Under the pieces are notes generated by a model that did not search any database, had not been told where the DNA came from, and saw nothing but the letters and a program-made list of their open reading frames with translations. DNA of 64,000 bases from a bacterium (lineage in GTDB: Bacteria > Myxococcota_A > Bradymonadia > UBA7976 > UBA1532), in assembly GCA_030426085.1 (NCBI GenBank), contig JAUHYW010000048.1:1-64000 (forward strand). Direction: 5' to 3'. The position numbers were made by a program, and so were the translations under genes. How positions within the stretch are numbered: the first letter of the stretch is position 1; each line of letters starts with the position of its first letter. Of this stretch, positions 33,361-42,856 are shown piece after piece.

Positions 33361-34551
33361 ATGACCACCCGACACCACGACATCCTCATCATCGGCGGCG
33401 GCACCGGCGGCCTGACCGTCGCCAGCCAGCTCGCCCTGCGCCCCGAGCAGCCCGACATCGGCCTGATCGAGCCCAGCGACAAGCACTACTACCAGCCGCT
33501 GTGGACCCTCGTCGGCGCCGGGGTCTACCCCCGCGAGGCCAGCGAGCGGGACGAGGCGGACTTCATCCCCGACGGGGTCACCTGGATCAAGGACGCGGTC
33601 GCCACCTTCGAGCCCGAGGATCACGCGGTGGTGCTCGTCGGCGGCGATCGGGTGACCTACGGCCAGCTCGTCGTCGCGGCGGGCATCCAGATCGACTGGC
33701 AGAAGATCGACGGGCTCGGCGACGCCCTCGGGCGCGACGGGGTGTGCAGCAACTACAGCTGGGACACGGTGAACTCGACCTGGGACGCCATCCGCAACTT
33801 CTCGGGCGGCCGGGCGCTGTTCACCTACCCCAACACCCCGATCAAGTGCGCCGGCGCGCCCCAGAAGATCATGTACCTCGCCGAGCACGCGTTCCGCCGG
33901 CAGGGGGTGCGGGGGCGGACGCAGGTCGAGTACTGGTGCGCCGGGGCGGCCATCTTCGGCGTCGCCCGCTACAAGCCGGTGCTCCAGGGCATCGTCGCCG
34001 ACCGGGGCATCGAGGACCACTACCGGTACAACCTCAAGGCCATCGACGGGCCGAAGAAGACCGCCATCTTCGAGCACCTCGACGGGGGGGCCGACGAGGC
34101 GGTGAAGTTCGACATGATCCACGTCACCCCGCCGATGAGCGCGCCGGACTTCATCGAGAAGAGCCCGCTCGCCGCCGACTCGGGCTGGGTCGACGTGGAC
34201 CAGTACACCTTGCAGCACACCCGCTACCCCGACGTCTTCTCGCTGGGGGATTGCAGCAGCCTGCCGTGCTCCAAGACCGGGGCCGCCATCCGCAAGCAGG
34301 CGCCGGTGCTGGTCGAGAACCTGATGGCGCTGCGCGACCGGCGGCCGCTGACCGCGAAGTACGACGGCTACGCCTCGTGCCCGCTGGTGACCGGCTACGG
34401 CACCGCGGTGCTCGCCGAGTTCAAGTACGGCGGGGCGCCGGCCGAGACCTTCCCCTTCAGCCAGGCCCGGGAACGGTACAGCATGTACGCGCTCAAGGCC
34501 TACGCGCTGCCCCAGATGTACTGGCACGGCATGCTGCGGGGCCGCATGTGA
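33361..34551 (+). CDS. sqr: Sulfide:quinone oxidoreductase, SQOR-like (type II)
   Basis: 396 residues. It starts with an FAD-binding Rossmann motif ([12 protein letters not shown]). It follows the mitochondrial/bacterial type II SQR pattern closely: [45 protein letters not shown] (Cys163), [44 protein letters not shown] (Cys340), [19 protein letters not shown]. Cys163 and Cys340 correspond to the redox pair that forms the persulfide/trisulfide in human SQOR. The reaction is oxidation of H2S with electrons passed through FAD to quinone and the sulfane sulfur to an acceptor. The C-terminal amphipathic helix ([14 protein letters not shown]) should dock on the inner membrane. Controlled by the sigma-54 promoter upstream. 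No separate sulfur dioxygenase or rhodanese is encoded nearby. Confidence 0.95.
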   Translation: MTTRHHDILIIGGGTGGLTVASQLALRPEQPDIGLIEPSDKHYYQPLWTLVGAGVYPREASERDEADFIPDGVTWIKDAVATFEPEDHAVVLVGGDRVTYGQLVVAAGIQIDWQKIDGLGDALGRDGVCSNYSWDTVNSTWDAIRNFSGGRALFTYPNTPIKCAGAPQKIMYLAEHAFRRQGVRGRTQVEYWCAGAAIFGVARYKPVLQGIVADRGIEDHYRYNLKAIDGPKKTAIFEHLDGGADEAVKFDMIHVTPPMSAPDFIEKSPLAADSGWVDVDQYTLQHTRYPDVFSLGDCSSLPCSKTGAAIRKQAPVLVENLMALRDRRPLTAKYDGYASCPLVTGYGTAVLAEFKYGGAPAETFPFSQARERYSMYALKAYALPQMYWHGMLRGRM

Positions 34552-34638
34552 GGTGCGGCTGAGCGGCGGGCTACGGCCGGAGGGCAACCGCCTACGGGCT
34601 CGGTGCATCCACAACGGGGAGACCGCCCGAGGAGCGCC

Positions 34639-35082
34639 GTGCCACCCACCGTCGATCACCAGCAGCGCGTCGAAGAGTTCATCGGCTTGAGCCGGGCGCG
34701 GGGGGTGCCGGTCACCCGCCAGCGGCAGGTGGTGTTCGAGACGCTGCTCGGCTGCCGGGACCACCCCACCGCCGACACCGTCTTTGCCCGGGTGAGCCAC
34801 GAGACGCCCGATCTCTCGCGGGCCACGGTCTATCGGGCGCTCGACACGCTCGTCGAGCTGGGCGTCGTCGACCGCATCTGCCACCCGGGGCGCGCGGTGC
34901 GCTACGACCCCCAGACCGAGCCCCACCATCACCTGGTGTGCCTGGGCTGCGAGCGCATCATCGACCTGTACGACGACGCGCTCGACCGGCTGCCGGTGCC
35001 CGACACCGCGGCTCACGGCTTCGAGGTCTCGGCGCTCCAGGTCCAGCTCCGCGGCCTGTGCGCCGCGTGCCGCGCCGAGTAG
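34639..35082 (+). CDS. Fur-family transcriptional regulator (PerR/Zur-like)
   Basis: 147 residues from GTG 34639, with AGGAG 4 bases upstream. An ATG at 34603 would add 12 residues without a ribosome site. The winged helix ([42 protein letters not shown]) matches Fur proteins. The dimer domain has [15 protein letters not shown] (Cys101, Cys104) and GLCAACRAE (Cys141, Cys144), the four-Cys structural zinc site. The HHH stretch supplies regulatory-metal ligands. Zur, PerR or Fur specificity cannot be read from sequence alone. It lies 87 bp after sqr on the same strand and may autoregulate through the palindrome at 32559 or control iron/peroxide responses linked to sulfide. Confidence 0.92.
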   Translation: MPPTVDHQQRVEEFIGLSRARGVPVTRQRQVVFETLLGCRDHPTADTVFARVSHETPDLSRATVYRALDTLVELGVVDRICHPGRAVRYDPQTEPHHHLVCLGCERIIDLYDDALDRLPVPDTAAHGFEVSALQVQLRGLCAACRAE

Positions 35083-35091
35083 CGCCGGGCC

Positions 35092-35493
35092 TCAGCGGGG
35101 CGGGGGAGGCAGCGGCGGCCCCTCACGGGGAGGGCGGCCGCCCTCCGGCTGGCGCCCGCCGCCGTCCCCATCTCCACCGCCCCCGCCGCCCAGGTTCAGG
35201 CACGCGCAGCACGGGTCGGACGGGCGATCGACGCAGTAGAAGTGCGAGACCCCGTCGCATCGTGGATCGCAGACCTCGCGGGCCCGCGCCGCCTCTTCGG
35301 GGCAGTCTTCGGGATCGTGCTCGAAGGGCCAGTAGCCGTCGACCTGCGGGCCCCCGTCGCCCACCGCGCCGTCGGCTCCACCGTCCGACCCCCCGTCGTG
35401 GCCCGGCCCGACATCGGGCAGATAGCCGTCGTCGATCGCCACCAGGCAACCCGGCAGCAGACACATCAGAATGACACCCAGGGCAGCTCTCAT
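35092..35493 (-). CDS. Small Cys-rich lipoprotein
   Basis: 133 residues; ATG 35493 with GAGGAGAG upstream. Lipoprotein signal MRAALGVILMCLLPGC (Cys16). A D/G-rich linker with GSDGGADGAVGDGG leads to a short domain with seven Cys (EDCPEEAARAREVCDPRCDG, HFYCVDRPSDPCCACLN), followed by poly-Gly and a P/R-rich tail. The Cys spacing suggests disulfides or a metal site; the family is unknown. Convergent with the Fur-family gene (9-bp gap); 130 bp downstream of the winged-helix-like gene on the same strand. Confidence 0.75.
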   Translation of the reverse strand: MRAALGVILMCLLPGCLVAIDDGYLPDVGPGHDGGSDGGADGAVGDGGPQVDGYWPFEHDPEDCPEEAARAREVCDPRCDGVSHFYCVDRPSDPCCACLNLGGGGGGDGDGGGRQPEGGRPPREGPPLPPPPR

Positions 35494-35623
35494 CGCGCTC
35501 TCCTCGTCCGCTTCGACCGTCGGCGCTCACGATCGCGCGCCGGCCGCCGCCGCTCAACGCGGGGACTCGCGCGGCGGCGGGTGCGAGATCTCGCGCACTC
35601 CCCCCCGGCCTCACCGACGCCGA

Positions 35624-36559
35624 TCAGCGGACGTGCTGCCCGAAGTAGAAGACCACCCGCCGCCGGCCGGCGCGGGGTCGGGATCGGTTGTGGGCCAGCA
35701 CCGCGTCGCGCAGCGCGTCCAGCCGGCGGCGGGTCTCGGCGAGCAGGCGCAGCACCTCGTCGTCGAGCGGGTGGTCGGGGCCGACCTCGAAGGTGTAGGT
35801 GCTGCCGCCGACGTGGTCTCCGGCGGTGGCCGTCGGGCCGGCGTCGAGCTTGTCCACCAGGGTGCGGGTCACCGCCCGGACGTGATCGTAGACCGCCGCC
35901 GGCCACCCCGCGCGGTCGCCCATCGGGATGGCATAGTCAGCGCATCGCCAGCCGCCCTCACCGGCCTCGATGTGCCCCTCGGCCGCCAGCCGGGCCAGGG
36001 CCGCGTCGAGCAGATCGTCGTCGGCCAGCAGCGGTCGCAGGCCGTCCCGATCGCACGGCGAGCGGTGGTAGAGCGTCACCCACAGCAGCCGGGCCGCCGC
36101 GTCGAGCCGCGACGATCCGTCGGCCTCGGGGTCGATGCGATAGCGCGTCGACGGCCCCCGGCCGGCGCGATAGACCAGCGCGCTGTCGACGAGATCGTCG
36201 AGCACCGCCGCGAGCACCTTGGGGTGGGTCGCCGCGAAGTGCCCGTCGATGGCCCACCGAGCGACCGGCCCCTCAGCGCGGATGTGACGGTAGACCTCGG
36301 CCACGAGCGGCAGCGCCCGGTGGTCGAGCCGCTGCCGGGCCCGGCGGACGTGGTCGTGATAGGTGCGCAGCTTGAGGCCGAAGAGGCTGGCGAGCAGCGA
36401 CGCCCTCAGCCCGTCGCGGCGCAGGGCGTCGTCGATCTCGGCGAAGACCCGGGTCGGCAGATCGGCCAGGGAGGGGCGGTGCTCGGCCGCCCGGACCAGC
36501 CGGGCGACGAGCTGGGCGAACTCGCGCAGGAGACCATCGATGAGCAGTGAAGCGTCCAT
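35624..36559 (-). CDS. Winged-helix-like protein of unknown function
   Basis: 311 residues, soluble. The first 90 residues are helical (LLIDGLLREFAQLVARLV, ALRRDGLRASLLASLFGLKLRTYHDHVRRARQRL), resembling an N-terminal helix-turn-helix. The next part reads like a winged helix (VAEVYRHIRAEGPVARWAID, VLAAVLDDLVDSALVYRAGRG, STRYRID), followed by a second helical/winged unit (LADDDLLDAALARLAAEGHIEAG). The C-terminus holds EVGPDHPLDDEVLRLLAETRRRLDAL. I recall similar hypothetical proteins in myxobacteria but know no assigned function; DNA binding is inferred from pattern only. It lies 19 bp downstream of the acyltransferase gene and is probably the last strong member of that minus-strand operon. 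Confidence 0.72.
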   Translation of the reverse strand: MDASLLIDGLLREFAQLVARLVRAAEHRPSLADLPTRVFAEIDDALRRDGLRASLLASLFGLKLRTYHDHVRRARQRLDHRALPLVAEVYRHIRAEGPVARWAIDGHFAATHPKVLAAVLDDLVDSALVYRAGRGPSTRYRIDPEADGSSRLDAAARLLWVTLYHRSPCDRDGLRPLLADDDLLDAALARLAAEGHIEAGEGGWRCADYAIPMGDRAGWPAAVYDHVRAVTRTLVDKLDAGPTATAGDHVGGSTYTFEVGPDHPLDDEVLRLLAETRRRLDALRDAVLAHNRSRPRAGRRRVVFYFGQHVR

Positions 36560-36578
36560 GGGCTCATGATAGCGCCGC

Positions 36579-37637
36579 TCAGCCCAGGCCGAGGAGCCGC
36601 CGCGCGATCACCGGGCGGATCAGCCGGTCGAGGCCCGCGGCGAGGGCGAACGTGGCCGGGACGGCGACCGCGAAGCGCCCGGCGAAGCCCCACGTCACCG
36701 GGGCGTATGCCATCGCCCGCAGGACCCACGGGTGAAGCAGGTACACCGCGAAGGTGAGCCCGGCGAGCCTTCGCACCCGCGCCTCGCGCCCGGTGAGCCA
36801 CCCGGCGACCCGGCCCGCCGAGCCGCGCCACAGCCAGACCGTCGCCAGGGCGTAGGCGATGACCACCCATCGGGCGAAGTGGTTGTAGTGACCCGGCGCG
36901 TCGAGCCGGGTGGCCCAGGCGGTGTATTCGGCGATGAGCAGCCCCAGCGTCACCAGCCACGAGGCGCCCGCGCCTCGCGGGGGCCGCGGCGTCGATCGAG
37001 CCAGACGCGCCCCGAGGGCGAGGTAGCCCGCCCAATGCACGATGAGCCACGCCGGGACGTGGGGCCGGCCGGGCCAGATGACATGCGTCGGAGAAGCGAA
37101 GAGCGCCTGCACCGCGAGCAGGCCGATCACGGTGGACCACGCCGGCCGCCGGAGCAGCGGCCAGAGCAGGTAGCCCTGCAACAGGAAGCTCAGGAAGTAG
37201 AGGTGGTAGTCTCCGCGCCCCCGCAGCAGCGCGTCGCCGACGGTCCGCAGCCCGTCCCCGAGATCGGCGGATGCCACCGCTGTGATGCCGGGCAGGCGGT
37301 CGCTCCAGGCGAGCCCGGCGAGGGTGAAGAGCAGGTAGGGCAGCCCGATGCGCAGGCCGCGTCGGCGCCAGAAGGCGGCGAGACGGGCCCGGTCGAAGCC
37401 CGCGATCCCCCGGCGTCGCTCGCTGCACGCGAGGCCGTAGCCCGAGAACACCATGAACAGCGGCACGCTGAACCGGGCCCACTGCGAGACGAGCACCGCC
37501 GCCCGGGTCTCGGGCGCGTGGGGCCAGCCCGCCTCGAAGCCGCCCGCGGCGTGGATCGCGACCACCCCGACCGCCGCGATGACCCGCCACAGATCATCGG
37601 CCGCGCGCGGGGAGGCGGGCTCAGGGCCAGTATCCAT
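36579..37637 (-). CDS. Acyltransferase family 3 membrane protein (OafA/WecH-like)
   Basis: 352 residues. The layout fits acyltransferase-3: an N-terminal segment with IAAVGVVAIHAAGGF (His in the first helix, as in the catalytic region of the family), WARFSVPLFMVFSGYGLAC, and about ten membrane segments ending in LAGLTFAVYLLHPWVLRAM. Members O-acylate extracellular polysaccharides or small glycans from cytoplasmic acyl donors. The start overlaps the end of the kinase gene by 17 bases, so translation is coupled. Neighbouring surface proteins and kinase suggest a role in modifying a cell-surface glycan or glycoprotein; the substrate is unknown. Confidence 0.85.
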   Translation of the reverse strand: MDTGPEPASPRAADDLWRVIAAVGVVAIHAAGGFEAGWPHAPETRAAVLVSQWARFSVPLFMVFSGYGLACSERRRGIAGFDRARLAAFWRRRGLRIGLPYLLFTLAGLAWSDRLPGITAVASADLGDGLRTVGDALLRGRGDYHLYFLSFLLQGYLLWPLLRRPAWSTVIGLLAVQALFASPTHVIWPGRPHVPAWLIVHWAGYLALGARLARSTPRPPRGAGASWLVTLGLLIAEYTAWATRLDAPGHYNHFARWVVIAYALATVWLWRGSAGRVAGWLTGREARVRRLAGLTFAVYLLHPWVLRAMAYAPVTWGFAGRFAVAVPATFALAAGLDRLIRPVIARRLLGLG

Positions 37638-39129
37638 CGAACGTCATGTCTTTGATCGGGGTCTCGGACGCCGCGTCGTCCCCGGTCGGGGCCTTCGGCT
37701 TCTCCGGCGGGCGCGTCGCCGGCCGTCGCTTCGGGCGCTCGGCAGGCGCGCGGACCGGGGGCGTCGGGCGGGCCTGCGGCTGGGTTCGCTCGCTGGCGGG
37801 CATGGCGTCGACGGGGGCGCCCGGCGCGGCGCGCGCGTCGCCTTCGAGGTCGTCGGCGCGGATATCATCGGGTCCATCGACCGCCACCGGGGGGAACATC
37901 AGCGTCGCGTCCGGTTTGGGCGGCGGCGATGGCTCGGGCGGGGTCGGCGCGATCGGGGTCGCTGCGCTCGGGGCCGCCGCGATCGGCTCGGGTTCCGGCG
38001 GGCGCGGCTCCCGATCGGCGTCGGCCTCCGAAGCGGCCCCGGTCACCGCCCACGCCATCGCCGCCGCGGCCAGCCCGGCCGACGCCCACGCCCAGCGGCG
38101 ATACCACCGAGCCGAGCGCCGCCGGCTGCGGGCCACGAACGGCGCCTCGATCGCCGGGGCCCGGTCGGCGTCGAGCAGCGCCTCGAGCGCCTCGCGGAAT
38201 TGCATCCCGTCGGCGATGCGGGCGGTGGTGTCCCGGGCCAGGGCCCGGCGCAGGAACGCCTGCATCGGCGGGGCGATGGCGTCCGGCTCCAGCACACCCA
38301 GCGGCGACAGATCGGGGCTGCGCTTGAGCCGCATGATGTCGAGGCCGGGGCCCTCGCCGAAGAGCCGCTGCCCGGTCAGCAGTTCGAAGGTCAGCACCCC
38401 CATGGCGTAGAAGTCGGTCCACGGCCCGATGGCCCCCTGCGAGACCTGCTCCGGCGCCATGTACTGCGGCGTGCCGGCCACCATCCGGGTCTGGTGCCCG
38501 TCGCCGGTGAACTTGACCAGCCCGAAGTCGACGAGCCGCACGAAGTGGGACTCGTCGGGGGTCGCTTGCAGCATCACGTTGGCCGGCTTGATGTCCCGGT
38601 GCACGATGGCCCGACCGTGGGCCGCGTCGAGCGCCTGGGAGAGCTGGACCAGGATCCGGCAGGCGTCGGGTGCCGCCAGCCCGGCCCGCATCTCGTGGGC
38701 CAGGGTGCGCCCGTCGGCGTACTCCATGGCGATGAAGGGCGGCCGGGTCCGGGTGTCGAACGCCACCAGCCGCACGATGTTGGGGTGGCTCAGCCGGGCC
38801 AGGGCGGTGGCTTCCTTGCGCAGCCGGGCCCGGGCCGCCTCGGTCGCGTCGGCCTCGGCGGGCGCCAGCATCTTGATGGCGACCCGCTGCCCGACCTGCT
38901 CGTCGACGCCGAGGTAGACGCTGCCCATGCCGCCCGCGCCGAGGGGCGCGACGATGAGGAAGGCGCCGAAGCGGCGGCCCACGAACGGATCGATCGCCTC
39001 GGTCGGAGGTCGGGCGTCGATGTGGATCCGAGGCACCGCGTGGTAGCCCCGCCGGGCGCAGACCGGGTGGACGCACCGCGCGCCGACGGGCGCCGGCGAC
39101 TCGCACAGCGGGCAGAGGCCGGCTGTCAT
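37621..39129 (-). CDS. Transmembrane Ser/Thr kinase with N-terminal zinc ribbon
   Basis: 502 residues. Cys6, Cys9, Cys19 and Cys24 (CPLCE..RCVHPVC) form a probable zinc ribbon ahead of the kinase. Kinase domain at about 54-320: LGAGGMGSV, Lys86 in VAIKML, HRDIKPAN (177-179), DFG 201-203, APE 225-227; all catalytic residues are intact. One membrane segment lies at about 345-364 after an Arg-rich stretch. The outer part is P/A/D-rich and ends in a short conserved-looking MTFDGYWP. It lies 37 bp downstream of a MYXO-CTERM surface protein gene and overlaps the acyltransferase gene. Likely couples surface state to intracellular phosphorylation. No Shine-Dalgarno is visible at the ATG, consistent with read-through from the upstream gene. 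Confidence 0.9.
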   Translation of the reverse strand: MTAGLCPLCESPAPVGARCVHPVCARRGYHAVPRIHIDARPPTEAIDPFVGRRFGAFLIVAPLGAGGMGSVYLGVDEQVGQRVAIKMLAPAEADATEAARARLRKEATALARLSHPNIVRLVAFDTRTRPPFIAMEYADGRTLAHEMRAGLAAPDACRILVQLSQALDAAHGRAIVHRDIKPANVMLQATPDESHFVRLVDFGLVKFTGDGHQTRMVAGTPQYMAPEQVSQGAIGPWTDFYAMGVLTFELLTGQRLFGEGPGLDIMRLKRSPDLSPLGVLEPDAIAPPMQAFLRRALARDTTARIADGMQFREALEALLDADRAPAIEAPFVARSRRRSARWYRRWAWASAGLAAAAMAWAVTGAASEADADREPRPPEPEPIAAAPSAATPIAPTPPEPSPPPKPDATLMFPPVAVDGPDDIRADDLEGDARAAPGAPVDAMPASERTQPQARPTPPVRAPAERPKRRPATRPPEKPKAPTGDDAASETPIKDMTFDGYWP

Positions 39130-39166
39130 GGCGTGACGCCCGATCGGGCGCTGGATGGCCCCTCGC

Positions 39167-40903
39167 TCAGCGGTCCCTCCAGCGGCGGCGCCCGGCCAGC
39201 AGCAGCAGCCCCAGCACGGCCAGCGGGCCCCGGGTCGGGGTCTCGCCCGGGCGCGCGCTGCACCGGGCGTCCCTCAGCACCGCCTCGGGGCCGGGCTCGG
39301 CCAGGATCCACGATGGCTGGTCGTCGGACGCGGGGTCGCTCCGGGTGTCGTCGGAGACCATCGGCTCGCCGTGTGAGGGCGGATCGCACGCCCCGTCGGC
39401 GCACGCGAGCAGCGCCCGGGGGGCCTCGATCAGCCGGCGCCCGTCGGTCACGCGCGCCGGCGCCGGCGGCAGGCGATCACCGTCCAGATCGCAGGCTTCG
39501 CCCCGCCCGTCCCCGTCCCGGTCGAGCTGCCCCGCGTTGGGTCGACCCGGGCAGTTGTCCCGCGCGTCGTCGACCCCATCGCCGTCGGCGTCGGCGTCGC
39601 ACGCATCGCCGATGCCATCCCCGTCGGCGTCGGCCTGGGGGACCGATCCCACGTCGTCCGGCCCGTTGCGCACCACCGGGCAGTTGTCGACCGCGTCGTT
39701 GAGCCCGTCGTTGTCATCGTCGCTGTCGCAGGCGTCGCCCTGGCCGTCGCCGATGCCATCGGCCGGCCGATCGGAGTTCTGCTGGTCGACGTTCCATACC
39801 CGGGGGCAGTTGTCGACCGCGCTGTGAATGCCATCCTGATCGGGGTCGAGATCGCAGCCCACCTCACCCTCGGGCACGGCCCAGTCGGGCAGGCAGGTGT
39901 CGTAGGTGCCATCGGCCACGGCGAACGGCAGGCCCGCCGGCCGCTCGTACTGGCCGTCGCCGTCGATGTCGACCTCGAGCTTGCAGTCGGGGGTGCAGCC
40001 GTCGCCGACGCCGCTGTCCCCGTCGTCGCAGGCTTCGCCGGCCTGCACGACGCCGTCTCCGCAGCCGACGACCCGCCCGTCGGTGATCCGATAGCGCCAG
40101 ATGCCGGGCGACTCGGCGTTGGTCAGGTTGCACAGCAGGAAGGTCGACTCGCTGTTGCCCGGATCCCACTGCCAGCCGGTGCCATCGCCGTGATCGAAGC
40201 CATGCCGCGAGGGGCGCTCGGCGGTCGAAGAGGACCAGTGGCAGGTGGCGAAGCGCAGCTCGAGCTGCGGCTCGCCGGCCTCGGCGTACAGCCGCATCTG
40301 GAAGGTGTTGACGACGTTGAAGATGCCCGGCCAGAGGCCCATCTGGTTCCAGGTCACGATCAGCTCGCCGGTGCCGCCCGGCGGCGCGGGTATGCGGTGC
40401 AGATAGACCCGGTGATCGGCCGCCGCGCGGGCGTCGCGCTCGGCGGCCACGTTGGACTCGTTGATCGCCCACAGCGGGCTGCCCGGCGCCCGGGGCAGGC
40501 CCTCGGCGGTATAGCCCCGGGGCTCTTCGAAGCTGACGAGGCCCGAGGTGCCGACGTACAGCGCGTCATAGCGCCGCGCCCCGTACCGCAAGCCCCCGGG
40601 GAAGATGTCGCCCAGCGACACGAACGCGAAGCCCCGACTGCGCACGGCCTCTTCGCCGTAGGTGTGCGGGGCCTGGCCGCCCAGCCCCGATATGAGCTCG
40701 GCTCGCCGCGGGGGATCGTCGGAGGCCCAGGCCGTCGCTCCCAGGACGAGCGCGCAGCAGCCCGCACCCAGAGGCACCAGCCGCCGATGGCGCGAGGCGC
40801 ACCCGGCCAGCGCGTCGATCAGCGTACGGGCCAGGGTGGGCTCGGGGCCGGTGTAGCTGATGAAGACGGCCGCTCGTCGCGCTCGCTCGTCGCTCTTCGC
40901 CAT
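39167..40903 (-). CDS. Nidogen-like / thrombospondin-3 surface protein with MYXO-CTERM tail
   Basis: 578 residues from ATG 40903, one base after the stop of the upstream gene. Unusually, 40-odd residues (including AAVFISYTGPEPTLARTL) precede a hydrophobic segment LVPLGAGCCALVLGATAWAS that looks like the true signal peptide. Residues about 65-290 form a nidogen-like beta domain (YDALYVGTSGLVSFE, ELIVTWNQMGLWPG, NTFQMRLYAE, LELRFATCHW). Next come a Cys-rich repeat (CGDGVVQAGEACDDGD) and four thrombospondin type-3 units (DGIHSAVDNCP, DGLNDAVDNCP, DGVDDARDNCP and a last partial one), which bind calcium. The C-terminus CSARPGETPTRG, a hydrophobic segment and GRRRWRDR fits MYXO-CTERM. Predicted outer-surface anchoring. 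Confidence 0.88.
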   Translation of the reverse strand: MAKSDERARRAAVFISYTGPEPTLARTLIDALAGCASRHRRLVPLGAGCCALVLGATAWASDDPPRRAELISGLGGQAPHTYGEEAVRSRGFAFVSLGDIFPGGLRYGARRYDALYVGTSGLVSFEEPRGYTAEGLPRAPGSPLWAINESNVAAERDARAAADHRVYLHRIPAPPGGTGELIVTWNQMGLWPGIFNVVNTFQMRLYAEAGEPQLELRFATCHWSSSTAERPSRHGFDHGDGTGWQWDPGNSESTFLLCNLTNAESPGIWRYRITDGRVVGCGDGVVQAGEACDDGDSGVGDGCTPDCKLEVDIDGDGQYERPAGLPFAVADGTYDTCLPDWAVPEGEVGCDLDPDQDGIHSAVDNCPRVWNVDQQNSDRPADGIGDGQGDACDSDDDNDGLNDAVDNCPVVRNGPDDVGSVPQADADGDGIGDACDADADGDGVDDARDNCPGRPNAGQLDRDGDGRGEACDLDGDRLPPAPARVTDGRRLIEAPRALLACADGACDPPSHGEPMVSDDTRSDPASDDQPSWILAEPGPEAVLRDARCSARPGETPTRGPLAVLGLLLLAGRRRWRDR

Positions 40904-40904
40904 G

Positions 40905-42758
40905 TCACCGTCCCCCGTGTCGCCGCGCGCGCCGGAACACATCCCAGAAGCGACCACCCGCGCCCTCTGCGCCCCCCGCCGAGGGCACGATCCCCGGGCT
41001 CCGGTCGCACAGGTCGCCCAGCCCGTCGCCGTCGCCGTCGAGCTGATCCGGGTTCGACCGCCGGGGGCAGTTGTCGCCCGTACCCGCCAGCAGCGCGCCG
41101 TCCAGATCGCCGCGCAGACACAGCGGCGGCGCCTGCGCCCTCGGCGGGGGGCAGAACGCCGCGAAGGCGGCCAGCGCCGTGATGTCCAGCTCTTCGCAGC
41201 ACTGCGGCACGCCGTCCCCGTCGATGTCGTCGTCGCAGACATCGCCCAGCCCGTCGCCGTCGATGTCCGACTGGTCGGGGTTGGGTCTGGTGGGGCAGTT
41301 GTCGCTCTGCCCGCCCGTCACCGGGATGACGCCGTCACACGTATAGACCGCGCTCGGCCAGCCGTCTCCGTCCCGGTCGTGATCGCAGTCATCGCCCAGG
41401 CCGTCGCCGTCGAGGTCGGGCTGGGTGTCCCAGTCGCCCGGCTCCTTGGGCTGGTTCCACCGCCAGGGGCAGAGATCGAACGCGTTGGGGATGCCATCCC
41501 CGTCCCGGTCGGGATCACACACATCGCCCTGCGCGTCGTCCCCCGCCTCGGGGTCGTCCCAGGCGCCGCACCACCGATCGGGCCGGCTGCCGTCGTAGTC
41601 GCCGGCGTGGTTGAGCTGCTGCGGGTTGGGATCATCGGGGCAGTTGTCCAGTGCGTCGAGCACGGCGTCGCCGTCCCGGTCTTCGTCGCAGCGATCGCCC
41701 AGCCCGTCCCGATCGATGTCGCCCTGGCCGAGGTTCGCGATCTCGGCGCAGTTGTCGACCTCGGGCACGAGCCCGTCCCCGTCGCCGTCGGTGCGCAGGT
41801 TCGGCCAGCCCGGGCCGGCCACGCCGGCCTTGACCTCGAACCGGAAGACACCCGGGTAGGGGGGGATGGTGTTCGAGGCCCGGCACAGGTCGGAGAGGCC
41901 CTCGGCGGTCTCCGACCCGTCGCTGTCGGGCTCATCGGGCGGGGCCGCGAACACCGCCAGCCGGGCCAGCGGCCACGGGGCGACCTCGGGCACGTGGATC
42001 GCCGCCCAACCCCGGCGGGCGTCGGGCATGGCCTGCATCCAGTCGCAGGTCTCGTAGCGGAACTCGATGGCGAAGTCGCCCGGGCGGGCCGCGTCCGGCG
42101 GATCGAGCTGCTCGATGACGAGCTGGAACGAGTTGACCTCTTTGCGTCGGGCGGCCGCCCGCACCGCGTCGCAGTCGTCGCTCGTCGGCACCACCTGCTG
42201 CCACGTCACGACGAGCCGGCCGGGCGTGTGGCACCAGTGGACCGTGTTGGCGATCGGGGCGTCCTCGTCCGGCGGCTGACAGAGCTGATTCGAGATCGAA
42301 GAGTCGAAGGGCGCGATGATCGGCCCCAGCTCGGGCGCGACCTGATCGTCGAGGCCCAGCCCGCCGATATAGTGATCCAGCGAGCGGCGCAGGGAGACGT
42401 GGCCGAAGAGGTTGACGTACAGCCACTGATAGTCGGTGCCGTACAGCTCGAGGCCGGCGGGGCCGAAGACCTCGGCCAGCGGCACGACATAGGGGACATC
42501 CGGCGCGCCGCCCACGAACTCGACGTCGGCCCGCTGCCCGCGCACGCCCGGCTCGCGGGCGCCGGCCGACAGCCAGCCGTCCATCACCGGCGCTCCGAAG
42601 CCGGCCCCGGGGCCGTTTCGATCACCACAGTGGGTGAGCACCCGCTGGGCCGCCGCCGGCCCGACCCATGCCAGCACGATCGCACACACTGCGATGCATC
42701 CGGCACGGCGCGACCTCCCCCCGCGCGTCGGCTCCACCCGGCGCGCCCTCCCGCTCAT
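40905..42758 (-). CDS. Nidogen-like / thrombospondin-3 secreted protein (no C-terminal anchor)
   Basis: 617 residues from ATG 42758. An Arg-rich N-region of about 20 residues precedes the signal peptide core (CIAVCAIVLAWVGPAAAQ). The nidogen-like domain (YQWLYVNLFGHVSLRRSLD, IIAPFDSSIS, RLVVTWQQVV, EVNSFQLVIEQ, FAIEFRYETCDW) is a paralogue of the one in the downstream gene. About six thrombospondin type-3 units follow (DGLVPEVDNCA, DAVLDALDNCP, DGIPNAFDLCP, GQSDNCPTRPNPDQ, GTGDNCPRRSNPDQ), with irregular insertions between them. The tail (FWDVFRRARRHGGR) has no hydrophobic segment, so unlike its neighbour it is probably released or held by partners. No Shine-Dalgarno is visible. The stop is one base from the next start, a typical operon junction. 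Confidence 0.86.
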   Translation of the reverse strand: MSGRARRVEPTRGGRSRRAGCIAVCAIVLAWVGPAAAQRVLTHCGDRNGPGAGFGAPVMDGWLSAGAREPGVRGQRADVEFVGGAPDVPYVVPLAEVFGPAGLELYGTDYQWLYVNLFGHVSLRRSLDHYIGGLGLDDQVAPELGPIIAPFDSSISNQLCQPPDEDAPIANTVHWCHTPGRLVVTWQQVVPTSDDCDAVRAAARRKEVNSFQLVIEQLDPPDAARPGDFAIEFRYETCDWMQAMPDARRGWAAIHVPEVAPWPLARLAVFAAPPDEPDSDGSETAEGLSDLCRASNTIPPYPGVFRFEVKAGVAGPGWPNLRTDGDGDGLVPEVDNCAEIANLGQGDIDRDGLGDRCDEDRDGDAVLDALDNCPDDPNPQQLNHAGDYDGSRPDRWCGAWDDPEAGDDAQGDVCDPDRDGDGIPNAFDLCPWRWNQPKEPGDWDTQPDLDGDGLGDDCDHDRDGDGWPSAVYTCDGVIPVTGGQSDNCPTRPNPDQSDIDGDGLGDVCDDDIDGDGVPQCCEELDITALAAFAAFCPPPRAQAPPLCLRGDLDGALLAGTGDNCPRRSNPDQLDGDGDGLGDLCDRSPGIVPSAGGAEGAGGRFWDVFRRARRHGGR

Positions 42759-42856
42759 GATGGGCAATGTGAATGAATCTTTGCAATAAAGGTGGAGACT
42801 TCGATGCGCGGGGGCGGGCGCGGCGGCCCGGGCTGCTCCTGGGGATCGTCCCGCCA

